Shown here piece by piece: positions 16,153-25,060 of a DNA stretch of 64,000 bases; within the stretch, counting starts at the first letter, position 1, and each line of letters starts with the position of its first letter. The stretch is taken from assembly GCF_002483315.1 (NCBI RefSeq), contig NZ_DLHR01000027.1, positions 1-64,000 on the forward strand, given 5' to 3'. The notes beneath the pieces were generated by a model that saw only the letters and a program-made list of their open reading frames with translations, had not been told where the DNA came from and did no database searches. Source of the DNA: Flavobacterium sp. UBA7663. Lineage in GTDB: Bacteria > Bacteroidota > Bacteroidia > Flavobacteriales > Flavobacteriaceae. A program made the position numbers and the translations under genes.

Positions 16153-16160
16153 CAAATTTA
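16153..16160 (-). promoter_or_regulatory. -7 box of the WG-repeat gene
   Basis: The minus strand reads TAAATTTG, matching TAnnTTTG, 19 bases before the start codon. Confidence 0.4.
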
Positions 16161-16249
16161 CAGATAATAAATACTAAAGTTAAAACTTTGTTGTTATATT
16201 CTATGTAAACAAAATTTCTTTACTATTTTTACGGCTTAAATAGAATTTT

Positions 16250-17125
16250 ATGGCATCATCTTTTGAAAATTACAACAAGCGACGTTTAATCTCGTCCTAC
16301 TTTTCGGTAGTTTTAAGTATCTTTTTAGTATTATTCCTTTTAGGAGCTTTAGGACTTTTTGTAATTAATTCAAAAAAGATAACTAATGATTTTAAAGAAA
16401 ACATTCCTATGACGGTTTTCTTTAATAACGATGCTAATGATTCGGTCATCAGTAATTTTGATACGGAATTAAAAAACGCAAAATTCATTAAAGACTACGC
16501 TTTTGTTCACAAAGACAGTGCAGCAAAGAATAATGTGGATATTGTAGGTGAAGATTTTATGGAATTCTTAGGCTTTAATCCATTACAAAATTCATTTGAC
16601 ATTCACTTAAAAGGTGATTATGTAATTGCAGATAGTATTAAGAAAATTGAGCGTAACATTCGTAAAAACGAAATGGTTTCAGAAATTATCTACGATAAAG
16701 AATTGGTAGACATGGTAAACAATAACGTGACAAAAATTAGCTTTTGGATTTTAATCATCAGCGGAATTTTAACTATTGTAGCAATGTTATTAATCAATAG
16801 TTCGTTACGTCTTTCTGTTTATTCACACCGATTTACTATTAAAACGATGCAAATGGTGGGTGCGACGAAATCATTCATTAGAAAACCATTTATTTGGAGA
16901 AGTATTAAATTAGGATTAATTGGTTCTGGATTGGCAATTATTGCTTTATTGGCTTTAGTGTTTTATGTAGATGGTTTATTCCCTAGTTTAGGCATTGCAA
17001 AAGATTACGTTTCTATTGCAATCGTAATTTTAGGAGTGTTAGTAGTTGGAATCGTAATTACTTCAATTAGTACATTTTTTGCTACACAACGTTTCTTGAA
17101 TTTAAAAACAGACGATTTGTATTAA
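16250..17125 (+). CDS. ftsX: Cell-division permease FtsX
   Basis: A 291-residue inner-membrane protein. A first helix (about 16-38) precedes an extracytoplasmic domain (about 39-160), then three C-terminal helices (about 165-185, 217-240 and 252-277), the FtsX topology. With the ATPase FtsE it activates peptidoglycan hydrolases at the septum. ftsE is not adjacent, as is common in Bacteroidetes. It heads the run ftsX-DUF3098-uppP-truB. The 50-base gap to the next gene carries short GATT-type repeat remnants. Confidence 0.9.
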   Translation: MASSFENYNKRRLISSYFSVVLSIFLVLFLLGALGLFVINSKKITNDFKENIPMTVFFNNDANDSVISNFDTELKNAKFIKDYAFVHKDSAAKNNVDIVGEDFMEFLGFNPLQNSFDIHLKGDYVIADSIKKIERNIRKNEMVSEIIYDKELVDMVNNNVTKISFWILIISGILTIVAMLLINSSLRLSVYSHRFTIKTMQMVGATKSFIRKPFIWRSIKLGLIGSGLAIIALLALVFYVDGLFPSLGIAKDYVSIAIVILGVLVVGIVITSISTFFATQRFLNLKTDDLY

Positions 17126-17176
17126 TGCAAGATTGATGATTAACGATTTGCGATTTTAGAATTAAATAAAAAAATT

Positions 17177-17419
17177 ATGAACAACGAAAATAACAAACCT
17201 GAATTTCTTTTTGATAAAGTAAATTATAAAATTCTTTTAGTTGGATTAGCTGTAATTGCACTTGGATTTATCCTAATGAGCGGTGGTGGCAGCGAAGATC
17301 CAAATGTTTTTAATGGTGAAGAATTATTCAGTTTCAGAAGAATTCGTTTGGCTCCAACCGTAGTTTTAATTGGATTCGGGATTACGATTTATTCGATTTT
17401 AAAAAATCCGAAGAAGTAA
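17177..17419 (+). CDS. DUF3098 membrane protein
   Basis: An 80-residue protein with two hydrophobic helices (about 17-36 and 57-74). FRRIRLAPTVVLIGF between them and the segment LGFILMSGGGSEDPNVFN identify the DUF3098 family of Bacteroidetes. Its constant position between ftsX and uppP suggests a role tied to envelope growth, but nothing is established. The gap to uppP is six bases, so the two are co-transcribed. Confidence 0.85.
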   Translation: MNNENNKPEFLFDKVNYKILLVGLAVIALGFILMSGGGSEDPNVFNGEELFSFRRIRLAPTVVLIGFGITIYSILKNPKK

Positions 17420-17425
17420 TACTTT

Positions 17426-18211
17426 ATGGATGTTTTACAAGCCATTATTCTTGCCATTATTGAAGGAATAACCGAATTTTTACCTGTTTCATCAACAGGT
17501 CACATGATTATTGCTTCTTCATTTTTTGGTATTGCGCAAGACGATTTTACCAAACTTTTCACGATTGTAATTCAGTTAGGAACGATACTTTCTGTAATTG
17601 TTCTGTATTTCAAACGATTTTTTCAATCGCTTGATTTTTACTTCAAATTATTTGTTGCTTTTATTCCTGCCGTAGTTTTCGGATTATTGCTGAGTGATTT
17701 TATTGATGGTTTATTAGAAAATCCTATCACAGTAGCGGTTTCGTTAATTATTGGTGGATTTTTATTATTGAAAGTTGACGAATGGTTTGGCAATTCGGAA
17801 GGAACAGAAATTTCGTATTTAACCGCTTTTAAAATTGGATTGTTCCAATGTTTAGCGATGATTCCAGGCGTTTCTAGAAGTGGTGCCAGCATCGTTGGTG
17901 GAATGACACAAAAATTATCCAGAACAACTGCAGCCGAATTTTCATTTTTCTTAGCTATCCCAACCATGTTAGGAGCCACTTTGAAAAAATCATACGATTA
18001 TTATAAAGATGGCTTTGTACTTTCAGACGACCAAATTAATTTATTAATTATTGGAAATGTAGTCGGATTTATTGTGGCCTTAATCGCTATAAAATCATTC
18101 ATCGGATTTTTAACCAAACACGGGTTTAAAATTTTTGGTTATTATCGAATCGTTGCCGGAGTTGCAATTCTACTTATTCATTTCTTCGTACAAAAATTAA
18201 CTATTATCTAA
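17426..18211 (+). CDS. uppP: Undecaprenyl-diphosphate phosphatase UppP
   Basis: A 261-residue polytopic membrane enzyme (BacA family) that dephosphorylates undecaprenyl diphosphate to recycle the lipid carrier for peptidoglycan and surface glycans. Signature motifs are [16 protein letters not shown] near 14-29 and [14 protein letters not shown] near 149-162, holding the catalytic Glu, Ser, His and Arg residues. About eight hydrophobic segments span the length. The stop overlaps the truB start (TAATG), so translation is coupled. Changes in its activity affect bacitracin tolerance in other bacteria. Confidence 0.96.
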   Translation: MDVLQAIILAIIEGITEFLPVSSTGHMIIASSFFGIAQDDFTKLFTIVIQLGTILSVIVLYFKRFFQSLDFYFKLFVAFIPAVVFGLLLSDFIDGLLENPITVAVSLIIGGFLLLKVDEWFGNSEGTEISYLTAFKIGLFQCLAMIPGVSRSGASIVGGMTQKLSRTTAAEFSFFLAIPTMLGATLKKSYDYYKDGFVLSDDQINLLIIGNVVGFIVALIAIKSFIGFLTKHGFKIFGYYRIVAGVAILLIHFFVQKLTII

Positions 18212-18909
18212 TGAATGCCGAAGAAATTTTAGCAGGAAAAGTCCTTTTAATTGACAAACCCTTGAAATGGTCATCGTTTCAAGCGGTGAACAAATTGAAA
18301 TACATTTTAAAACGCAAATACGATTTACCAAAGAAATTTAAAATCGGTCACGCCGGAACATTAGATCCGTTAGCAACTGGTTTATTAATTATTTGTACAG
18401 GGAAATTCACCAAAAGCATTACTGAAATTCAGGCACAAGCTAAAGAATATACTGGAACTATTGTGGTTGGCGCTACTACTCCATCATACGATTTAGAAAC
18501 TGAAGTCAATGCCACTTTTCCAACGGAACATATTACAGAAGCTTTAATTTTAGAAACCACAAAACAGTTTATTGGCGAAATCGACCAGAAACCACCTGTT
18601 TTTTCTGCTATTAAAAAAGATGGAAAACGTTTGTACGAACACGCGCGCGCAGGTGAGGAAGTTGAAATTCCATCGAGAAAAACTACCATACACGAATTTG
18701 AAATCACTCGAATTCAATTACCAGAAGTCGATTTTAGAGTAAAATGTAGTAAAGGAACATACATTCGTTCGTTAGCTTATGATTTTGGATTAGCGTTACA
18801 ATCAGGTGGACATTTGACAGCTCTTCGTAGAACAAAAATCGGTGATTATTCAGTTGAGAATGCGATTACCCCTGACGATTTTGCACAATTGCAAGAAGAT
18901 GAAAAATAA
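18211..18909 (+). CDS. truB: tRNA pseudouridine(55) synthase TruB
   Basis: A 232-residue enzyme isomerising U55 in the T-loop of tRNAs. KIGHAGTLDPLATGLL near residues 45-60 carries the catalytic Asp. DQKPPVFSAIKKDGKRLYEHAR and CSKGTYIRSLAYDFG are further family motifs. It lacks the longer C-terminal PUA domain of the E. coli enzyme, as is typical of shorter versions. It shares a TAATG junction with uppP and its last 11 bases overlap the next gene. Confidence 0.96.
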   Translation: MNAEEILAGKVLLIDKPLKWSSFQAVNKLKYILKRKYDLPKKFKIGHAGTLDPLATGLLIICTGKFTKSITEIQAQAKEYTGTIVVGATTPSYDLETEVNATFPTEHITEALILETTKQFIGEIDQKPPVFSAIKKDGKRLYEHARAGEEVEIPSRKTTIHEFEITRIQLPEVDFRVKCSKGTYIRSLAYDFGLALQSGGHLTALRRTKIGDYSVENAITPDDFAQLQEDEK

Positions 18910-19519
18910 AACATTCCTTCTATTATTACTTTTATTCCAATTTAGTTTTTCGCAAAATGTAAAACTAAAAACAGGGGATATTTTATTTCAATCGATGAAT
19001 TGCGGACCACTTTGCGAAGCAATTAACGAAGTTACCGAAGGTTATCAAGGAAAAGATTTTAGTCATTTAGGAATGGTATATATTAAAAATGATTCTGTTT
19101 TCGTAATTGAAGCCGCAGGAAAAGCAGTGAAAGTAACTCCATACGAAACCTTTAAGACCTACACCACAGAAGCAATGTTTGTAGGAAGACTGAAAAACAA
19201 ATACCGAAAATATATTCCAGAAGCCATTACTTTTTCTTTACAACAAGTTGGCGTTCCTTATGATGATGAATATTTATATGACAACGGAAAATATTATTGT
19301 TCGGAATTAATTTATGACGCATTTTTGCATTCGTACAAAAAACCTTTATTTGATTTGTACCCAATGACTTTCAAATCGCCAAAATCAAATGAGTATTTTG
19401 AAGTTTGGGCTGACTATTATGAAAAACTAAAAATGGAAATCCCTGAGGGGCAACTAGGTTGTAACCCTGGCGGAATTTCCACTTCTGATAAATTAAAAAT
19501 TATTGGAACAATTGAATGA
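18899..19519 (+). CDS. YiiX/YebB-like NlpC/P60-superfamily cysteine hydrolase
   Basis: A 206-residue protein with a signal peptide (MKNKTFLLLLLLFQFSFSQ). The domain has the permuted papain-like layout of the YiiX group: LKTGDILFQS, then a His in DFSHLGMVYI, and the Cys in YYCSELIYDAF. These would form the Cys-His catalytic pair. Likely substrates are amide bonds in peptidoglycan or lipoproteins at the cell surface. I chose the ATG at 18899 because it places the signal peptide at the N-terminus; the frame is open further upstream but only within truB. Confidence 0.82.
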   Translation: MKNKTFLLLLLLFQFSFSQNVKLKTGDILFQSMNCGPLCEAINEVTEGYQGKDFSHLGMVYIKNDSVFVIEAAGKAVKVTPYETFKTYTTEAMFVGRLKNKYRKYIPEAITFSLQQVGVPYDDEYLYDNGKYYCSELIYDAFLHSYKKPLFDLYPMTFKSPKSNEYFEVWADYYEKLKMEIPEGQLGCNPGGISTSDKLKIIGTIE

Positions 19520-19532
19520 TTTTTCAGTACAG

Positions 19533-19592
19533 AAACACAGATTGAAGAAATTTTAAAAATTACCTAAATTTCTATAATCTGTGTTCCAAAAA
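19533..19592. terminator. Long hairpin between convergent genes
   Basis: AACACAGATT at 19533-19542 pairs with AATCTGTGTT at 19575-19584, and inner GAAATTT / AAATTTC segments extend the stem. An A tract follows on the plus strand, that is, T on the minus strand. It may end transcription of the thioredoxin gene, and it resembles dispersed AACACAGATT-type intergenic repeats. Confidence 0.5.
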
Positions 19593-19596
19593 AAAA

Positions 19597-20202
19597 TCAA
19601 CTTAAAATTTGCTCATGCATTTCCACAATTTCATTCTGAATTGAAATTCCTTTATCGTGTAAATACCATTTTTGCAATTCAATTTTAGCCGCTTCATCTA
19701 CAACACCGTGAGCAGCTTTGTACTCTAAAATCAATTGTTTGGCGCCATGAGGTCGTGGTCCCCAATCTAAAACAACTTCTAACGTTTCTGCATCTAAAAC
19801 GATTAATTTTGGAATTGCTTTTCCTCCATTCGTTAAAAAATGCTGCATTAAAGCATCGTTATCATCGCGCAAAGCAATTTTTAACTCCACCTTATCTGTA
19901 ACATCCGCCATTTTATGAATCACAGGAACAATTTGCGCAGCATCACCGCACCAACCTTCTGCTAAAACTAACCAAATATATTTTTTATCTAAATTTTCTA
20001 ATTTGGCTTTTACTTCATCAACAATTGCAATGGTTTTTTCTAAACGATTCATTCGGGCTTCATTCAATTCAGAATAATGAAATAAATCATTCGATTGTTC
20101 GTGTCCAGTTGATTTTCCTTCAGCAATCAATTCAGTAACCTTTTTTCTATACTCTGAATAAGAAAAACTATTTAGTAACGTTTGTTGTATGGTATTTTTC
20201 AT
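19597..20202 (-). CDS. Thioredoxin-fold protein with WCGD motif
   Basis: A 201-residue cytoplasmic protein. The thioredoxin fold is marked by YIWLVLAEGWCGDAAQIVPV around residues 80-99. The active-site position carries Trp-Cys-Gly-Asp, so only one Cys of the usual CxxC remains and a normal disulfide exchange is unlikely. KAIPKLIVLDAETLEV supplies the cis-Pro region. Similar Bacteroidetes proteins are annotated thioredoxin family with unknown role. I prefer the ATG at 20202 to a TTG at 20223. A TAAATTTG -7 box lies just upstream. Confidence 0.75.
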   Translation of the reverse strand: MKNTIQQTLLNSFSYSEYRKKVTELIAEGKSTGHEQSNDLFHYSELNEARMNRLEKTIAIVDEVKAKLENLDKKYIWLVLAEGWCGDAAQIVPVIHKMADVTDKVELKIALRDDNDALMQHFLTNGGKAIPKLIVLDAETLEVVLDWGPRPHGAKQLILEYKAAHGVVDEAAKIELQKWYLHDKGISIQNEIVEMHEQILS

Positions 20203-20220
20203 CTTATTAACTTTATTTGG

Positions 20221-20240
20221 CAAATTTAAGTCTAATTTTG
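20221..20240. promoter_or_regulatory. Divergent -7 boxes for thioredoxin-like and patatin genes
   Basis: TAAATTTG reads on the minus strand at 20228-20221 toward the thioredoxin-like gene. TAATTTTG reads on the plus strand at 20233-20240 toward the patatin gene. Only 64 bases separate the two starts, so the promoters overlap back to back. Confidence 0.45.
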
Positions 20241-20266
20241 GAAATTAAATGTAAGAATTGTTACAT

Positions 20267-21049
20267 ATGGATTTAACTTCAAAATCAATCGGATTAGCGC
20301 TTTCTGGTGGTGGTTCTAAAGGAATTGCTCATGCTGGCGTACTGAAATTTTTAATTGAAAAAGGCATAGAGCCTTGTTGTATTTCAGGCTCAAGCGCAGG
20401 GGCAATTGTAGGAACTATGTATGCTTTTGGAAAAAAACCAGAAGAGATTCTAGATTTTTTCAAGTCGATTTACTTTTTTCACTGGAAACATTTTACGTTT
20501 AAAAAACCTGGAATTGTAGATTCGGAATCATTCAAAAAATATTTTGAAGAAATTTTTGGAGAAACTACTACACTTGGTGATTTAAAAATTCCAACTTATA
20601 TCACCGCAACCGATATGGTAAAAGGAAAATTGAAAATATTTAGTCCCGAAACTAAAATTGTTGATGCTGTTTTGGCTTCAACTGCAGTTCCTGGAATGAT
20701 TTCGCCTTATACCATTAAAGAAAAATTATATAGTGATGGCGGTATTTTGAATCATTTTCCAGCCGATTTATTACAAGGAAAATGCGATTCAATTATTGGC
20801 GTTTATGTTAGTCCTGTTCAAAATATTGAGGCCAAAAACTTAAATTCAATCAAATCTGTAACGTATAGAGCATTAGAACTATTGACTGCCAATTCAAATC
20901 TTCAAAAATTTAATCATTGCGATTTAATCATCGAACCTAAAGAATTGACTAACTTTAGTACTTTTGAAACCAATAAAGCCAAGATGGATTTAATTTTTAA
21001 AACGGGTTACAACGAAGCAAAAAAAGCATTTGAAAATTTAGCAACATAA
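20267..21049 (+). CDS. Patatin-like phospholipase
   Basis: A 260-residue hydrolase of the bacterial patatin family (RssA-like size). The oxyanion motif GGGSKGIAHAG is at about 15-25, the nucleophile lies in GSSAG at about 42-46, and the partner Asp is in DGG (SDGGILNHFP), giving the Ser-Asp dyad. It probably releases fatty acids from phospholipids at the cytoplasmic side; there is no signal peptide. The ATG at 20267 is preferred to a TTG nine bases earlier. Confidence 0.9.
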   Translation: MDLTSKSIGLALSGGGSKGIAHAGVLKFLIEKGIEPCCISGSSAGAIVGTMYAFGKKPEEILDFFKSIYFFHWKHFTFKKPGIVDSESFKKYFEEIFGETTTLGDLKIPTYITATDMVKGKLKIFSPETKIVDAVLASTAVPGMISPYTIKEKLYSDGGILNHFPADLLQGKCDSIIGVYVSPVQNIEAKNLNSIKSVTYRALELLTANSNLQKFNHCDLIIEPKELTNFSTFETNKAKMDLIFKTGYNEAKKAFENLAT

Positions 21050-21086
21050 ATGTTAAAACATTTTTTTTAGAAAAAAGCTATTTAAC

Positions 21087-21094
21087 TATATTTG
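21087..21094 (+). promoter_or_regulatory. -7 box of pyrH
   Basis: TATATTTG followed by CACC, 21 bases before the pyrH ATG. Confidence 0.55.
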
Positions 21095-21115
21095 CACCAC
21101 AAATAATACAACACA

Positions 21116-21823
21116 ATGAAGTACAAAAGAATTCTTCTAAAATTAAGCGGTGAAGCTTTAATGGGTGATAGACAATATGGAATTGACCCACAACGCTTAG
21201 CTGAGTACGCTGAAGAGATAAAACAAATTCACGATAAAGGTGTAGAAATCGCTATCGTTATTGGTGGTGGAAACATTTTTAGAGGTGTGGCTGGTGCAAG
21301 TAACGGAATGGATAGAGTGCAAGGTGATTACATGGGAATGTTAGCAACAGTTATCAATGGAATGGCTTTACAAGGCGCTTTAGAAGAAGCTGGAATGCAA
21401 ACGCGTTTACAAACGGCTTTAAAAATTGAAGCAATTGCTGAACCATACATTAAAAGAAGAGCAACGCGTCATTTAGAAAAAGGAAGAATCGTAATTTTTG
21501 GTGCAGGAACAGGAAATCCTTATTTTACAACAGATACAGCAGCAGTTTTAAGAGGAATTGAAGTGGGTGCTGACGTAATTTTAAAAGGAACTCGTGTAGA
21601 TGGTGTTTACACTTCTGACCCAGAAAAAAATGCTGATGCAGTAAAATTTGACTTTATTTCGTTTGAAGATGTATTAGCAAAAGGATTAAATGTAATGGAC
21701 ACAACTGCTTTTACATTAAGTCAAGAAAATAAATTACCTATTATTGTATTCGATATGAATAAAGATGGTAATTTATTAAAAGTGTGCGAAGGAGAAACTA
21801 TCGGAACAACGGTAACAATATAA
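21116..21823 (+). CDS. pyrH: UMP kinase
   Basis: A 235-residue amino-acid-kinase-fold enzyme that phosphorylates UMP to UDP. The start [17 protein letters not shown], the glycine loop [11 protein letters not shown] and the [15 protein letters not shown] segment are diagnostic. The length is normal. It is followed 43 bases later by frr, the usual pyrH-frr pair joining pyrimidine supply and translation; the short gap holds AGTACAAA-type repeats. Confidence 0.97.
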   Translation: MKYKRILLKLSGEALMGDRQYGIDPQRLAEYAEEIKQIHDKGVEIAIVIGGGNIFRGVAGASNGMDRVQGDYMGMLATVINGMALQGALEEAGMQTRLQTALKIEAIAEPYIKRRATRHLEKGRIVIFGAGTGNPYFTTDTAAVLRGIEVGADVILKGTRVDGVYTSDPEKNADAVKFDFISFEDVLAKGLNVMDTTAFTLSQENKLPIIVFDMNKDGNLLKVCEGETIGTTVTI

Positions 21824-21866
21824 ATACGAAGTACAAAACTAGAAGTACAAAGTAAAAATTAGAAAG

Positions 21867-22430
21867 ATGACAGAAGAAATTAACTTTATTTTAGACAGTG
21901 CAAAAGAAGCTATGGTAGGTTCTGTTGCGCATTTAGAAAAAGAATTTTTAAACATTAGAGCTGGAAAAGCTTCGCCTCAAATGTTAGGTGGTGTTTTTGT
22001 TGATTATTATGGTTCTCAAACGCCATTGTCGCAAGTTGCTAACATTAATGCTCCTGATGCTCGTACCTTAACGGTTACGCCTTGGGAAAAAAACATGTTA
22101 CATCCTATTGAAAAAGCAATTATGATTGCTAATTTAGGGTTAAACCCAATGAACAACGGAGATAACATTATCATCAATATTCCAGCATTAACTGAAGAAA
22201 GAAGACGCGACTTGGTAAAACAAGCAAAATCTGAAGCTGAAGATGCAAAAATTGGTATCAGAAACCACAGAAAAGATGCTAATTCTGATATCAAAAAAGA
22301 AGAAAAAGACGGAACTGCAGAAGACATTTGCAAAAAAGCAGAAGAAGATGTTCAGAAGCTAACTGATTCTTTCATCAAGAAAATAGACGAACTTTTAGCT
22401 GTTAAAGAAGCTGAAATCATGAAAGTATAA
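21867..22430 (+). CDS. frr: Ribosome recycling factor
   Basis: A 187-residue two-domain protein that, with EF-G, splits post-termination ribosomes. LNIRAGKASPQML near residues 28-40, the NPMNNGDNIIINIPALTEERRRDLVKQ run (read in two parts around 91-117) and IRNHRKDAN near 131-139 are all conserved. Its hairpin terminator lies right after the stop. Confidence 0.97.
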   Translation: MTEEINFILDSAKEAMVGSVAHLEKEFLNIRAGKASPQMLGGVFVDYYGSQTPLSQVANINAPDARTLTVTPWEKNMLHPIEKAIMIANLGLNPMNNGDNIIINIPALTEERRRDLVKQAKSEAEDAKIGIRNHRKDANSDIKKEEKDGTAEDICKKAEEDVQKLTDSFIKKIDELLAVKEAEIMKV

Positions 22431-22435
22431 ATTTA

Positions 22436-22462
22436 AGTCCCGATTAACACTCGGGATTTTTT
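22436..22462 (+). terminator. Terminator of pyrH-frr
   Basis: The stem TCCCGA / TCGGGA (22438-22456) with a 7-base loop is followed by T6. Confidence 0.75.
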
Positions 22463-22501
22463 ATTTTGAATATATTTGTAGAAATACTTGAAATTACTTA
22501 C

Positions 22502-24985
22502 ATGAAATATTTTTGGCTTTTTTTGTGCTTTATTATCACCAACAGTTTAGTAGCACAAACCAAAATAAAAGGACAAATTATCGACTTTGATACAAAAGTA
22601 CCTATTGCTTTTGCTACTATTACGTATAACAATACCAAATTCAATGCTGACTGGGAAGGAAAATTCTCTGTTAATGTGAATGATTTTAAATTACCAATAA
22701 AAGTCAATTTTAAAGGCTATTATGAAAAAATAACCTATCCAGAAACAAAGGTTGTCAATATTACGATTAAGTTGGTAAACGATTTAAACGAAAAAAAAGC
22801 CGAAATTTATACTGAAAACGACGTTAACAATATCATCAAAAAAGTAATTGAAAACCGAAAATCAAATGATCCTGAAAAAGGATTATCGAGTTTTCAATAT
22901 AAAAACTACGAATACCTTCAAGTAACGGCAAACCCAGATAGTATTTCTTCAAAAATTGATACTATTTATAAAAAACGTTTTTTAAGAAAACCTTTAATGA
23001 AATTAGATTCAACGAATTATAAATTCAAGAAGTTTTCTGAAAAACAACATTTGTATCAAACAGAAAAAGTTAATTTAATTCAGCACAATCAATTTCAAAA
23101 CAAGGAAACGGTTTTAGCCACTCGAATGGCTGGTTTTGAACAACCGGTTTATGAATATTTAGGTTTAAAACTTATCTCCTATTCAGTTTATGAAAATCCG
23201 TTTGAAATTTTAGAAATTCCGGTGCAAAATCCAATTTCAAATTTTGGACGAAAACTGTACAACTACAAATTAATTGACACTGTAAAAATAGATGGCAGAA
23301 GTGCCTACCGAATTTACTTTGAACCCAAAAAACTAAATGCAAATCGTTTAAGAGGACTGCTTTATATTGACACTCAAAATTATGCAATTGCAAAAGCGTA
23401 TTTTCGTATCTATGGTGTAGTAAATATCAATGCCACTTATACCTTTGACTACAGAAAAGATACTGATATTTGGTTTCCAAAAAATAGAAAATTTAAAGTT
23501 TCAAAAGGAAACAATCAAGACGATATTAAAATTTTAGGAGGTACTATAAAATTCAGTTCCGATTTAGATTTAACCGAAAGCAAAAACGCAACCGACCAAG
23601 CCTATATTTCAATAGAATCGACGCCTTTTGATATTGAAATCAATAAACCAATTACCATTTCTAAACCCAGAGTAAAAATTGAAGTTCCACAATCGAGCTT
23701 AAAACAAGAAAACAATTATTGGAATGCGTTTAAAAAAGACACTTTAGATAAACGAAAACTCAGAACTTACACATCAATTGATAGTTTATCACTTTCTGAA
23801 AAAATAGAACACAAAGTGTTTTTAGGAAGAAAAATTATTAATGGCTATTTTCCAGTTTCAATTTTTGACATAGACTTACGAAGTATTGTAAAATATAATA
23901 ATTTTGAAGGTTTTAGATTAGGTGTTGGTGCGGTTACCAATTCAAAATTATCAGAAAAATATAAAGTTGCTTTTTATGGCGCCTACGGATTTAAAGATGA
24001 CGAATTCAAATACGGAATTACACCTTCCTATTTAGCGCATTCAAACTCTGAAACATGGGTAAGTGCATCTTATTCAGATGATATTAGCGAGATTGCACAA
24101 ACCAATTTTATCACTGATTCTCGTAGATTTAAAATTTATGATCCTCGACCAATTAATATTTCTACGTTTTACAACAATAGAATGAGTTCGGTTTTTGTAG
24201 AAAGTAAGTTTTTACCTAAAACATCCAGTTATTTTGGGGTTTCTCACAATCAAATTCAACCTCTTTTTGATTATACTTTTGTAAATGATGGAAAATCGTA
24301 TACCGATTATACTATTAGTACAGTGCAGTTAGCATTCCAATGGAATCCATTTAGCAATTACATGCAAACACCAATGGGAAAAATTGAATATGAAAAAAGA
24401 CACCCAAAATTTTCGCTTCAACTTACTCAAACATTACCAGATGTGTTAGAAAATGATTTTGTCTTCTCAAAAATAGATTTCAAAACGTTTTATGAATTGC
24501 CTTATTTATCAGGTCAAAAAAGTTCTATTTTATTGCAAACAGGAATTGCTTTTGGCGATGTGCCAATTACTCATTTATATAGTATTGTTCCGAATAATTT
24601 GAATCGTGACGCTATTCTACAACGTGTAACTTTTGCTGGAAAAAACAGTTTTGAAACTATGTATTTTAATGAGTTTTTCTCTAATCAATATGCATCATTG
24701 CAACTAAAACATACTTTCAACAAAATCCGTTTAGGCTATAAAATTAATCCCGAATTTACAGTTGTTACACGAATGGCATTTGGTTCAAACAAAGACAACA
24801 ATCAACATCTTGGTATCAGCTACAACACTATGGAAGATGGCTTTTTTGAAAGTGGTGTAGAATGTAATAAAATCTACAAAGGAATTGGTTTAGTGGCATT
24901 TTACAGATATGGTCCTTACCAATTAGCCAATTTTGATGACAACATTGCCATTAAAGTTTCTTACTATTTGGATTTAGGACTTTAA
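22502..24985 (+). CDS. DUF5686 outer-membrane protein with carboxypeptidase-like regulatory domain
   Basis: An 827-residue exported protein. A signal peptide (MKYFWLFLCFIITNSLVAQ) precedes a CarboxypepD_reg-like beta-sandwich (about 22-85: KIKGQIIDFDTKVPIAFATI). A long central region follows, then a C-terminal part rich in alternating beta-strands that probably forms an outer-membrane barrel. The combination matches DUF5686 proteins of Bacteroidetes, whose function is unknown. I chose the ATG at 22502 because the signal peptide begins there. It stands between the frr terminator and the exporter gene's own promoter. Confidence 0.8.
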   Translation: MKYFWLFLCFIITNSLVAQTKIKGQIIDFDTKVPIAFATITYNNTKFNADWEGKFSVNVNDFKLPIKVNFKGYYEKITYPETKVVNITIKLVNDLNEKKAEIYTENDVNNIIKKVIENRKSNDPEKGLSSFQYKNYEYLQVTANPDSISSKIDTIYKKRFLRKPLMKLDSTNYKFKKFSEKQHLYQTEKVNLIQHNQFQNKETVLATRMAGFEQPVYEYLGLKLISYSVYENPFEILEIPVQNPISNFGRKLYNYKLIDTVKIDGRSAYRIYFEPKKLNANRLRGLLYIDTQNYAIAKAYFRIYGVVNINATYTFDYRKDTDIWFPKNRKFKVSKGNNQDDIKILGGTIKFSSDLDLTESKNATDQAYISIESTPFDIEINKPITISKPRVKIEVPQSSLKQENNYWNAFKKDTLDKRKLRTYTSIDSLSLSEKIEHKVFLGRKIINGYFPVSIFDIDLRSIVKYNNFEGFRLGVGAVTNSKLSEKYKVAFYGAYGFKDDEFKYGITPSYLAHSNSETWVSASYSDDISEIAQTNFITDSRRFKIYDPRPINISTFYNNRMSSVFVESKFLPKTSSYFGVSHNQIQPLFDYTFVNDGKSYTDYTISTVQLAFQWNPFSNYMQTPMGKIEYEKRHPKFSLQLTQTLPDVLENDFVFSKIDFKTFYELPYLSGQKSSILLQTGIAFGDVPITHLYSIVPNNLNRDAILQRVTFAGKNSFETMYFNEFFSNQYASLQLKHTFNKIRLGYKINPEFTVVTRMAFGSNKDNNQHLGISYNTMEDGFFESGVECNKIYKGIGLVAFYRYGPYQLANFDDNIAIKVSYYLDLGL

Positions 24986-25034
24986 ATTTAACTTAATTGT
25001 TACCTTCAAAACCAATAAATTAACCAAGATTTAC

Positions 25035-25042
25035 TACCTTTG
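25035..25042 (+). promoter_or_regulatory. -7 box of the MMPL/RND exporter gene
   Basis: TACCTTTG followed by CACCC, 18 bases before the ATG. Confidence 0.55.
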
Positions 25043-25060
25043 CACCCTAATTTTTGAGAG

